Origin: JBFLVU01 sp037444825
GTDB taxonomy: Bacteria; Acidobacteriota; UBA4820; DSQY01
Direction: 5' to 3'
NCBI GenBank assembly: GCA_037444825.1
Contig: JBBILR010000041.1
Span: 1-15,585 of the forward strand
DNA length: 15,585 nucleotides
In this document: piece after piece, positions 1-5,424 of the stretch
Position numbering within the stretch: the stretch's first letter is position 1
Layout: the number at the start of each line of letters is the position of its first letter
The notes under the pieces: generated by a model
Database searches by the model: none
Told to the model about the DNA's origin: nothing
What the model saw: the letters and a program-made list of their open reading frames with translations, nothing else
Program-made: the position numbers and the translations under genes

Positions 1-147
1 CGTGAGGTGCACGCGCTGGCCGTTCGACTCGACCGTCTTGGTGTCGAGATTGACCTTCAGCCCGCCGGTCTCGATGACCGACTGCGAATGGCCCTTCGAG
101 CGGCGCACGATGGCGTGGATGCGGGCAACGAGCTCGTCGCGGTGGAA
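1..147 (-). other. ctrA: CtrA response-regulator fragment fused to the cas3 frame
   Basis: Residues 578-626 of the cas3 frame begin FHRDELVARIHAIVRRSKGH and continue through SQSVIETGG, VNLDTKTVES and QRVHLT. This matches, almost residue for residue, the segment of alphaproteobacterial CtrA that ends its receiver domain (KPFHKDEL...) and opens its OmpR-type winged-helix domain. The sequence leaves the window before the expected GKEYQMLELL segment. The receiver domain and its phospho-acceptor Asp are missing, so this cannot be a working response regulator. Identification is from memory of the CtrA family but is very distinctive. Confidence 0.85.
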
Positions 148-1878
148 CGGCACCTGGTCGTCGACGTCGAGGCCCCCTTCGATTCGCCGCCAGAAGAGGT
201 ACGCATCGACGTCGCGATCGGCCGCGCGCAGATAAGGCGTCACATCCGTGTGGCCACCCGAGAGATCCGGATCGGTGTCGAAGAGATCGTCGAGGTCGAA
301 GCGCCGAAGGACGGGACCTTCGAGCGGGAGCGAGATCGACAGGGCCGACAGCGTTTCGGGAGAAAGAGAACCCTGGTGCGCCGCCTCCACGGTTCGAAGG
401 ATCTGGCGCGCCTCCTCCACGGGCCGTGCGTCATAGGGCCGGCTCAGCTCGCGCTTCCGTCGCTCCTCGTAGTCGCTTTCCGATTCGTTCTCCTTGCGTG
501 CCGGAGAGAGCGGCTCGAAGACCACAGCCTTCGCCGGCTCTCGCTTCCCCCGTTGAACGTCCTGCGCGCTCGGTCGCGTGCCGCGGCGATTCAGCCGTCC
601 AACCCGCTGGACGAGCGACGGCCACGGGCAGATCTCGGTGAAGAGCGCATCGGCGTCAATATCCACACCGGCTTCGAGAACCTGCGTCGCGACCACGACG
701 CGGCCAGCGGAGGGAGGCGTGCCTTCCAACGCAGAGATCACCGCCCGTCGGTCCTGGGGGCGCATGCGGGCATGGACGAGCAGTACCTCCGGCCCGTTTC
801 CGCCGCTCTCGCGAAGACGATCGTGGAGTTCGCAAGCCCGCTTGACCTGGTTCACGAAGACAAGCACGAGGCGTCCATTCTTCGCTTCGTGGCAAATAGC
901 GGAGAGCAGATCCGCACTCTGGACCGTCCACCCGGATTCGATCGTTTGCTTAGCCTTCGTGGGCTGTTTGCGCTTGGAGCGCCGAGGCCTCGCTGGGGCG
1001 GCTGAGTCCGCCGTGGGGCCCAATCGCAGCTCCAAGCGCTTGGGGGCCGTCCAGCGCGCTTTGAACTCGGAGTTCTGAAGGTCGGCAGCCGTGTGCCGGT
1101 GAGGCGGCAGCGCGAGAGGTCGGCTCGCTCTCTCGGGCGACTTCATCCAATCGGGAAGGTCGACGGAGCCGATGCGGCTTCCGAGCGTGGCGCTCATCCA
1201 GATCGTCTGACGCGACCCGTGGGATGGCGGCGCCTCGTCCCAGAACTGCTGAAGCTGCACGCTCGTCGTGCGCCCCGGCCCCATGAGCTGGACCTCGTCC
1301 ATCACCCAGAGCGCGTCGACATTCAGAAATCCGAAGTCGATCGGCCATTTCTGCGGCGGCATCGCAAAGCCACGGTTGAGCGCCCGCGAGAGGAGCATGT
1401 CCTGCGTCCCGATGAGGATAGCCTCGTGCTCCGGATGCTCGCGCCAGTCGCGCTGGGACTCGCCACCCATGAGCGTGACAACGGAGACCTTACCCTCGAC
1501 TCCCCAGTCGACCTCGTAGCGTTCGAGCCGGCCCTCTTTGAACGTCGCCTCGCCGGCGAGCAACCCCAGGTTGTTCAACCAGCGGATCGCGCACTCCCGG
1601 GTCTGCTCGACGAGCACGCGCATGGGGAGGCAGTACACGAGACGACGCGGCGTCGCATTCCGTACAGCCTCCTCGTGATGAAAGCGACGGCGCCATAGCC
1701 AGACCAAGATGGCGGCTGCCGTCTTTCCAGTCCCCGTCGGAACCTCCAGCAACTCAGGGAAAGGGTTGCTCGTTGCCAATGATCGCTGGTACGGGAAGGG
1801 GTCTTGGCCAAGCGCCTTCCTAAACCATTCATCAAAAGATTGTGAACCGGCTTGATGAGGTAGAGAACCTTGTTTCAT
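1..1878 (-). CDS. cas3: Type I-G (I-U) CRISPR Cas3 helicase, joined in frame to a CtrA fragment; 3' end off window
   Basis: The frame is open for 626 codons from ATG at 1878 to the window edge. Residues 1-577 form a superfamily 2 helicase: Walker A PTGTGKT (47-53), DEVQ box (194-197), SAT (229-231), motif V region around EAGVDID (402-408) and motif VI QRVGRLNRRG (424-433). DExx written as DEVQ and the late segment DVTPYLRAADRDVDAYLFWR (545-564) are the style of GSU0051-like Cas3 of subtype I-G (formerly I-U/Dpsyt). This protein unwinds and, with an HD nuclease, degrades target DNA after Cascade binding. In this subtype the HD domain is C-terminal, as I recall, and it is absent here because the sequence switches at about residue 578 to a CtrA DNA-binding domain. 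GGGGAG lies just before the ATG. Codon use is visibly less GC-extreme than in the genes to the right. No other cas gene is in the window. The helicase assignment is secure; the full-length product as drawn is probably an assembly chimera. Confidence 0.88.
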   Translation of the reverse strand, partial: MKQGSLPHQAGSQSFDEWFRKALGQDPFPYQRSLATSNPFPELLEVPTGTGKTAAAILVWLWRRRFHHEEAVRNATPRRLVYCLPMRVLVEQTRECAIRWLNNLGLLAGEATFKEGRLERYEVDWGVEGKVSVVTLMGGESQRDWREHPEHEAILIGTQDMLLSRALNRGFAMPPQKWPIDFGFLNVDALWVMDEVQLMGPGRTTSVQLQQFWDEAPPSHGSRQTIWMSATLGSRIGSVDLPDWMKSPERASRPLALPPHRHTAADLQNSEFKARWTAPKRLELRLGPTADSAAPARPRRSKRKQPTKAKQTIESGWTVQSADLLSAICHEAKNGRLVLVFVNQVKRACELHDRLRESGGNGPEVLLVHARMRPQDRRAVISALEGTPPSAGRVVVATQVLEAGVDIDADALFTEICPWPSLVQRVGRLNRRGTRPSAQDVQRGKREPAKAVVFEPLSPARKENESESDYEERRKRELSRPYDARPVEEARQILRTVEAAHQGSLSPETLSALSISLPLEGPVLRRFDLDDLFDTDPDLSGGHTDVTPYLRAADRDVDAYLFWRRIEGGLDVDDQVPFHRDELVARIHAIVRRSKGHSQSVIETGGLKVNLDTKTVESNGQRVHLT

Positions 1879-1879
1879 T

Positions 1880-2101
1880 TCACTCCCCGGGTTCAAGGAG
1901 AAACGGTGCCATGGACCCAACACCCCCTGACAAGAAGGCTGGGGTGAAACCTGCCCACCCAATGAGCAGCCTCACCGGGAATTGCCTGGAGGTGTCAGCC
2001 CGAAACACGGTGCAGGTAGCGCGACGTAGGGATAGCCCTGGTTTCATCGAGGATTTCCAAGACATCCTTTCCTTCTCTCTCGATCTTGCGCTCTTGGTCA
2101 T
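1880..2101 (-). CDS. Small ORF upstream of cas3, unknown
   Basis: A 73-codon ORF starts at ATG 2101 and ends TGA 1880-1882, one base before the cas3 ATG (TGA-A-ATG), the spacing expected for translational coupling. A G-rich run that could act as a ribosome site lies just before the ATG, and a promoter-like site lies about 40 bases further upstream. The product is basic at the N-terminus (MTKSARSREKERMSWKSSMK) and more hydrophobic later (VRLLIGWAGFTPAFL). I do not recognise it. Another minus frame in the same stretch, with no clear start, reads REGKDVLEILDETRAIPTSR and looks equally protein-like. The stretch could therefore instead be a decayed gene or an untranslated leader. Confidence 0.3.
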   Translation of the reverse strand: MTKSARSREKERMSWKSSMKPGLSLRRATCTVFRADTSRQFPVRLLIGWAGFTPAFLSGGVGSMAPFLLEPGE

Positions 2102-2142
2102 GGTTTCCCCCCCGGTTGGTGCGCGCCTTGTTGGATGGCTCG

Positions 2143-2172
2143 AGGGTAGACAGCGTGATTGGGTCGTGTCAA
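2143..2172 (-). promoter_or_regulatory. Promoter candidate for the cas3 leader
   Basis: On the minus strand TTGACA (2172-2167) is followed after 18 bases by TACCCT (2148-2143). The -35 box is a perfect consensus; the -10 box matches TANNNT. Transcription would begin near 2136, giving a leader of about 35 bases to the 73-codon ORF and about 260 bases to cas3. The -35 box sits at the visible composition boundary. Confidence 0.45.
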
Positions 2173-2498
2173 GGGCGGGGTTGACGGCGGGGGCGGACGA
2201 GGGGCGCCTCGGCGGGTCGGCGGGCCGGCGTACGGGCCGGGCGGCGGGCACCGGGGAGGGAAGGTGGCCGAGGCGGGGGCGGAGGCTTTTGGGGGCGGGG
2301 CGGGATGGCATGGCGTAGACCTCCCTCGCCGGCTCCGGGGCCGGCCTACAGGGGTAAGGTAGGCCCGGGTAGTGCACAAAATGGACACATTCCCCCGGGA
2401 GAGAAAGGCCCCGTCCCGGGCAGCGGCCGATGCTCGCCTCGGCCGAAGGGCTACGGTTCGGGAAGGCCGTTGGGGAGGGGGCGGCGGCCTTTGCAGGC

Positions 2499-2514
2499 CA
2501 GGGCCGCTACGGGG
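2499..2514 (+). repeat. Short dispersed repeat, copy 1
   Basis: The sequence CAGGGCCGCTACGGGG shares its pattern (A-x-GGCC-x-Y-TACGGGG) with 2543-2558 and 4641-4656. It follows a GGCC...GGCC hairpin. In the gap after folE. Confidence 0.35.
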
Positions 2515-2526
2515 GGAAAGCCCTTC

Positions 2527-2550
2527 GAAAAAGCGCCGGCGGAAAGGCCG
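2527..2550 (-). terminator. Weak terminator candidate of folE
   Basis: Directly after the folE stop the minus strand forms a short stem, CGGC-CTTTCC-GCCG, followed by GCGC and then TTTTT. The U-tract is good but the stem is only about four base pairs. Confidence 0.35.
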
Positions 2551-2558
2551 TTACGGGG
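2543..2558 (+). repeat. Short dispersed repeat, copy 2
   Basis: AAAGGCCGTTACGGGG is the same pattern as copies 1 and 3. It includes the folE stop codon (TAA, minus strand, 2553-2551), so part of the likeness may be chance. Confidence 0.3.
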
Positions 2559-3234
2559 CGACCTTTTCGAGGAACTCGCGCCGGCGGTGGGGGTCGGTGA
2601 GGAACTCTCCGGTGAAGGCCTGGGTGGCGGTGCGGCTGGACTGCTTCTCCACGCCCCGCATGGCCATGCAGAGGTGGAAGCCGGAGGCGTACACGGCCAC
2701 GCCGCGGGGGGCCAGGATCTCCTCCAGGGCCTTGGCGACCTGCTCGGTGAGCCTCTCCTGGACCTGCAGGCGGCGGGCGAAGACGTCCACGAGCCGCGGG
2801 ATCTTGGAGAGGCCGATGATCTTGCCGCCGGGGAGGTAGGCCACGGAGACGGTGCCGAAGAAGGGGAGCATGTGGTGCTCGCAGAGGGAGTAGAACTCCA
2901 CGTCCTTCACGAGGACCATCTCCCGGTAGCCGCCGGCGTCGAAGACGGCGCCGTTGACGATGCGCGGAAGGTCGGCGTCGTACCCGGAGGTGAGGAAGCG
3001 CAGGGCCTTGGCCACCCGCTTGGGCGTCGCCAGGAGGCCTTCCCGGTCGGGGTTCTCCCCCAACTGGAGGAGGACCTCGCGGTTCAAGGACTCCAAGGGG
3101 TCGGTGCCCTGGGGCCGGAGATCGGCCAGGTGCAGGGCGGCGGCCCCCACGGAGCGGTGGCCCGCGGAGGCCCCCGCGGTCTCAGCGGCGGACGAAGGCG
3201 ACGTTGCGGTCGGTTTCGTGTACTCGGACTTCAT
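2551..3234 (-). CDS. folE: GTP cyclohydrolase I
   Basis: This 227-residue protein converts GTP to 7,8-dihydroneopterin triphosphate, the entry step for folate, tetrahydrobiopterin and 7-deazaguanine pathways. The Zn-binding and catalytic signature is complete: SLCEHHMLPF gives C118, H120 and H121, and GFHLCMAMRGVEKQSSRT gives H187 and C189. These align with E. coli C110, H112, H113, H179 and C181. The first 40 residues are a low-complexity Ser/Thr/Ala extension; the fold begins near TDPLESL. The ATG at 3234 has GGGAG about five bases upstream, which supports this start even though it lies inside the end of the upstream PTPS gene (53-base overlap). A later start would still leave the enzyme domain intact. 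It is the second gene of a two-gene pterin operon. Confidence 0.96.
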   Translation of the reverse strand: MKSEYTKPTATSPSSAAETAGASAGHRSVGAAALHLADLRPQGTDPLESLNREVLLQLGENPDREGLLATPKRVAKALRFLTSGYDADLPRIVNGAVFDAGGYREMVLVKDVEFYSLCEHHMLPFFGTVSVAYLPGGKIIGLSKIPRLVDVFARRLQVQERLTEQVAKALEEILAPRGVAVYASGFHLCMAMRGVEKQSSRTATQAFTGEFLTDPHRRREFLEKVAP

Positions 3235-3589
3235 GGAGTCTCCCGGCGGGGATCCTGGCGTCGAGGATCTCCCAAAAAGCCACGGCGAGGTTTTCGGCCG
3301 TGGGGATCACCCCCTCGAGAAAAGGGACGTCGAGGTTGAGGTTCTTGTGGTCCACCTTGTCGAGGATTTCCGCCTGGACCAGGGCCTTGAGGGCCTTCAT
3401 GTCGAGGATCATCCCCGTTTCGGGGTCCACGGGTCCTTCCACGGTGACCTCCAGCTCGTAGTTGTGGCCGTGGCCGTTGGGGTTGGCGCACAGGCCGAAG
3501 ACTTCGCGGTTCTTGGCCAGGGACCAGTCGGGGCGGAAGAGCCGGTGGGCGGCGGAGAAGTGCTGGCGGACGGTGAGAAAGGTTCTCAT
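3182..3589 (-). CDS. queD: 6-pyruvoyl/6-carboxy-tetrahydropterin synthase (PTPS/QueD family)
   Basis: This 135-residue enzyme acts on the product of FolE. Family residues are all present: Zn ligands H15, H40 and H42 (FSAAH, NGHGHNY), catalytic C34, the D80-H81 pair (KVDHKNLNLD), E99 (PTAEN) and E125 (VHETDRN). The spacing C34-x5-H40-G-H42, with CANPNGHGHNY, resembles animal PTPS, which makes 6-pyruvoyltetrahydropterin. E. coli QueD has C-x3-HGH. The product could therefore be a biopterin-type cofactor precursor or a queuosine precursor, and motif spacing favours the former. No queC, queE, queF or sepiapterin reductase gene is in view. The ATG at 3589 fits the usual length. The gene overlaps folE by 53 bases, indicating a shared transcript. 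The symbol follows common annotation practice and does not settle the substrate. Confidence 0.9.
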   Translation of the reverse strand: MRTFLTVRQHFSAAHRLFRPDWSLAKNREVFGLCANPNGHGHNYELEVTVEGPVDPETGMILDMKALKALVQAEILDKVDHKNLNLDVPFLEGVIPTAENLAVAFWEILDARIPAGRLHEVRVHETDRNVAFVRR

Positions 3590-3940
3590 GGTTCCGTACC
3601 CTCGAGCGCAGGGGATTGCAAGTTCGGTACCAGAGCGGGGCCCGCGGGCGGGGGCGGGGTCCAGGGGGCTTGGGAGAGGGAAAAGGGCCGGAAGAGAGAG
3701 TTCAGCCGCTGCAACGGCGCGGCCGACCGGTTTCAGCCAAGAAACGGCGCCCGGCCTTTCGCGAGGCTCCCCCGCCCGGGCGGAAGGGCGAACCGGCGGA
3801 GCCGGTGACCGGCGCGGGCCGTGAGGCGAGGGGAATGGCACGGGGGTTGCAGAATAGGGGCGGCCGCTCCACGGGGGGGCGGTCCGCGGGGGACCCCGGG
3901 GGGAGCCTCGCGAACAATCAACGGCACAAGGAGGTTTCGA
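3590..3940. other. Divergent intergenic region with overlapping inverted repeats
   Basis: This stretch separates the leftward pterin operon from the rightward peroxiredoxin gene and must hold both promoters, but I cannot place either with confidence. It contains perfect inverted repeats: ACCGGC-GGA-GCCGGT (3792-3806), which overlaps CCGGT-G-ACCGG (3802-3812), and GGTCC-GCGGG-GGACC further right near 3890. The two overlapping repeats near 3800 could form alternative hairpins or serve as an operator. The long ORFs crossing this region look like high-GC artefacts. Confidence 0.4.
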
Positions 3941-4525
3941 ATGAGTCTGGTCGGACAGAAAGCGCCCGCGTTCAGCCTGGAAGCCGTGGTGGACGGAGGC
4001 TTCAAGACGGTGAGCCTCTCGGACTACGCGGGGAAGTACGTGGTTCTCTTCTTTTACCCCCTGGACTACACCTTCGTCTGCCCGACGGAGATCACCGCCT
4101 TCGCCGACGCCTACGGCGAGTTCCGGAAGCTCGGCGCGGAGGTGCTGGCGGCCTCCGTGGACTCGAAGTTCGTCCACCTGGCCTGGCAGAAGACGCCGCG
4201 GAAGGAAGGGGGGCTGGGCTCGCTCCCCTTCCCGCACCTGTCTGACCTCAACAAGACGCTGGCCCGGGACTACGGGATCCTGCTGGAACCGGCGGGGGTG
4301 GCCCTCAGGGGCCTCTTCGTCATCGACGACGAGGGGGTGGTCCAGCACGCCACCATCAACAACCTCGGCGTGGGCCGCAGCGTGGAGGAGACCCTGCGGG
4401 TCCTCCAGGCCATCCAGACGGTGAAGCGGACCGGGGAGGTCTGCCCCGCCAACTGGAAGCCGGGGATGGAGACCCTGAAGCCCGACGTGGAGGGTTCCAA
4501 GGCCTTCTTCGCCAAGCACGGCTGA
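3941..4525 (+). CDS. Typical 2-Cys peroxiredoxin (AhpC/Prx1 class)
   Basis: This 194-residue thiol peroxidase reduces hydrogen peroxide and organic peroxides in the cytoplasm. The peroxidatic site is PLDYTFVCPTE with C47 and T44 of the PxxxTxxC motif; the resolving cysteine C168 lies in GEVCPANWKPG, the hallmark of the AhpC/Prx1 class. A GGLG loop (90-93) is present, and the C-terminus ends SKAFFAKHG. In eukaryotic relatives GGLG plus a C-terminal YF motif goes with sensitivity to overoxidation; only part of that signature is seen here. The ATG at 3941 has a perfect AAGGAGG at 3928-3934. No reductase gene (ahpF or thioredoxin reductase) is adjacent, so the electron donor is unknown. A hairpin terminator follows at once, so it is probably monocistronic. 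Confidence 0.95.
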   Translation: MSLVGQKAPAFSLEAVVDGGFKTVSLSDYAGKYVVLFFYPLDYTFVCPTEITAFADAYGEFRKLGAEVLAASVDSKFVHLAWQKTPRKEGGLGSLPFPHLSDLNKTLARDYGILLEPAGVALRGLFVIDDEGVVQHATINNLGVGRSVEETLRVLQAIQTVKRTGEVCPANWKPGMETLKPDVEGSKAFFAKHG

Positions 4526-4551
4526 GGCCCGGCCCTTACGAGCCTGGACCG

Positions 4552-4586
4552 GCGGGGGGGGCGTGCGCTCCCCCCGCTTCGTTTCT
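4552..4586 (+). terminator. Rho-independent terminator of the peroxiredoxin gene
   Basis: Stem GCGGGGGG (4552-4559) pairs with CCCCCCGC (4570-4577) across a 10-base loop and is followed by TTCGTTTCT. It lies 27 bases after the stop. Confidence 0.7.
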
Positions 4587-4626
4587 CGGGGTTCCGGGAG
4601 GGCCTTCCGCCTCCGCCGAACGGAAC

Positions 4627-4656
4627 GGCCTTTGGCGGGCAAAGGCCTCTACGGGG
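4627..4656 (+). repeat. Hairpin plus short dispersed repeat, copy 3
   Basis: GGCCTTTG and CAAAGGCC form a perfect 8-base-pair stem with loop GCGGG, running into TCTACGGGG. The last 16 bases match the pattern of the copies at 2499 and 2543. No U-tract follows, so a terminator role is doubtful. Confidence 0.4.
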
Positions 4657-4699
4657 AATGGGGGTCGTTGGGGGGTGAAACGGCGGCCTTCGGCGGGCG

Positions 4700-4746
4700 A
4701 GGGAAAAACGGCGCGGGGAGGGCCCGCGAGGGGGCCCTCCCCGCCG
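4700..4746 (-). terminator. Strong terminator of the Cys/His lipoprotein gene
   Basis: GGGGAGGGCCC (4715-4725) and GGGCCCTCCCC (4732-4742) form a perfect 11-base-pair stem. An outer CGGC/GCCG pairing across a 2-base bulge extends it up to a TTTTT run on the minus strand. It starts about 20 bases after the stop codon. Confidence 0.8.
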
Positions 4747-4764
4747 TGAAGGGAAGGGGGCGGA

Positions 4765-5283
4765 TCAGGTTTTGTCGGACTTGGCCCCCTGGGCGTGGCA
4801 GGTCTTCTGGCAGTCGGCCCTCAGGGCGAGGACTTTCTCGAGGTGCTGGACGTGGGCGTCCAGGAAGGCCTTCTCGGCGGCGGGATCGAGGCCCTTCTTC
4901 ATCGCCTCCAGGTCCTGGGAGAGGGCCTTCATCCCCTCGGCCATGGGTTCCATGTGGGGGCAGGTCTTGGCCATGGCGGCGTGCTTGGCCCCGCAGGTCT
5001 TCTCGCACTCCGCGCGGGCGGAGAGGACCTTCTCGAGGTTCCGGGCGTGGTTCTCGAGAAAGGCGTGCTTGTCGGTTTCGGAGAGGCCGGCCTTGAGGAT
5101 GGCGAGGTCCTTCTGTAGCAGGGCGAAGCCGTCGGAGACCGCCTGCTGGTGGGCGGGGCACCCCGCCGAGGACTTCTCGGCGTGGCCGGGGCACCCGGTC
5201 TTCTGGGCGTGGCCGGGGCAGCCGGCCAGGGCGAAGGTGGTCACGGCGGCGCAGAGCAGGGTGAGGGAAAGGGCCTTCTTCAT
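4765..5283 (-). CDS. Putative metal- or redox-active lipoprotein with CPxH motifs and a tandem duplication
   Basis: I do not recognise this 172-residue protein. The N-terminus is a lipoprotein signal: two Lys, a hydrophobic core and lipobox LAGC, with C22 as the probable lipidated residue. Three CPxH motifs follow (C22-H25, C31-H34, C42-H45) and a fourth is CPHM at 108-111. Residues 53-97 and 118-162 are a gap-free duplication at offset 65. Both copies keep DL, GL, AFL, a His (H79/H144), LEKVL, and C-x-K-T-C (C93/C97 and C158/C162). Each copy reads as two amphipathic helices ending in CxxxC. The conserved His and Cys suggest binding of a soft metal (Cu, Zn or similar) or thiol redox chemistry in the periplasm. 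This is inference only; the neighbouring peroxiredoxin on the other strand is weak context. AGGAGG at 5289-5294 fixes the start. It has its own promoter and terminator. Confidence 0.85.
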   Translation of the reverse strand: MKKALSLTLLCAAVTTFALAGCPGHAQKTGCPGHAEKSSAGCPAHQQAVSDGFALLQKDLAILKAGLSETDKHAFLENHARNLEKVLSARAECEKTCGAKHAAMAKTCPHMEPMAEGMKALSQDLEAMKKGLDPAAEKAFLDAHVQHLEKVLALRADCQKTCHAQGAKSDKT

Positions 5284-5301
5284 GGATTCCTCCTGTTAAA
5301 G

Positions 5302-5320
5302 GGGGGCGATACGTGCCCCC
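5302..5320 (-). promoter_or_regulatory. Inverted repeat in the lipoprotein gene leader
   Basis: GGGGGC (5302-5307) and GCCCCC (5315-5320) are a perfect 6-base inverted repeat with a 7-base centre. It lies between the TATAAT box and the ribosome site, so it could be a repressor operator or a 5'-end mRNA hairpin. Confidence 0.45.
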
Positions 5321-5324
5321 GGTC

Positions 5325-5330
5325 ATTATA
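5325..5330 (-). promoter_or_regulatory. Perfect -10 box for the lipoprotein gene
   Basis: The minus strand reads TATAAT at 5330-5325, striking in such GC-rich DNA. The best -35 at 16-18 bases upstream is poor, so an activator may be needed. The start codon is about 40 bases downstream. Confidence 0.55.
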
Positions 5331-5374
5331 CAACGAACGAACTCCGGAAACATTTCCGCCTCCCCGTCGGAGAT

Positions 5375-5403
5375 TTCTCACGGGGGTTCCTCCGCGCTAG
5401 AAT
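5375..5403 (+). promoter_or_regulatory. galU promoter
   Basis: TTCTCA (5375-5380), a 17-base spacer and TAGAAT (5398-5403). Transcription would start near 5410, leaving a short leader that holds AAAGGGGAAG before the ATG at 5425. Confidence 0.6.
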
Positions 5404-5424
5404 CCTCCCGAAAGGGGAAGCCCG

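Larger units (their letters stand above)
2173..2550. other. Gene-free stretch, G-rich on the + strand
   Basis: I find no convincing gene here. The + strand is extremely G-rich from 2173 to about 2345. A perfect 7-base inverted repeat, GGCCTAC (2345-2351) and GTAGGCC (2361-2367) with a 9-base spacer, could be an operator or hairpin. A 5-base-stem hairpin GGCCT-TTGC-AGGCC lies at 2486-2499, and two copies of the short repeat described separately fall at 2499-2514 and 2543-2558. The ORFs that cross this stretch show the arginine, proline and glycine bias of spurious high-GC frames. Confidence 0.5.

Noticed and set aside
7..1005. 332-codon open frame on the + strand
   Set aside because: It is exactly antisense to the Cas3 frame, whose helicase motifs are unmistakable; its own product has no recognisable domain and is Arg-rich.
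1911..2318. + strand ORF antisense to the cas3 leader, with AAGGAG upstream and a peptide (TGNCLEVSARNTVQVARRRD) faintly like DUF397
   Set aside because: The likeness is short and could be chance; the ORF runs through the composition boundary into a Gly/Arg-rich tail.
3593..3621. TTGCAA-17-TACGGA promoter before the PTPS gene (minus strand)
   Set aside because: The -10 box would end only 3 bases before the ATG, too close for transcription to include the start codon in the normal way.
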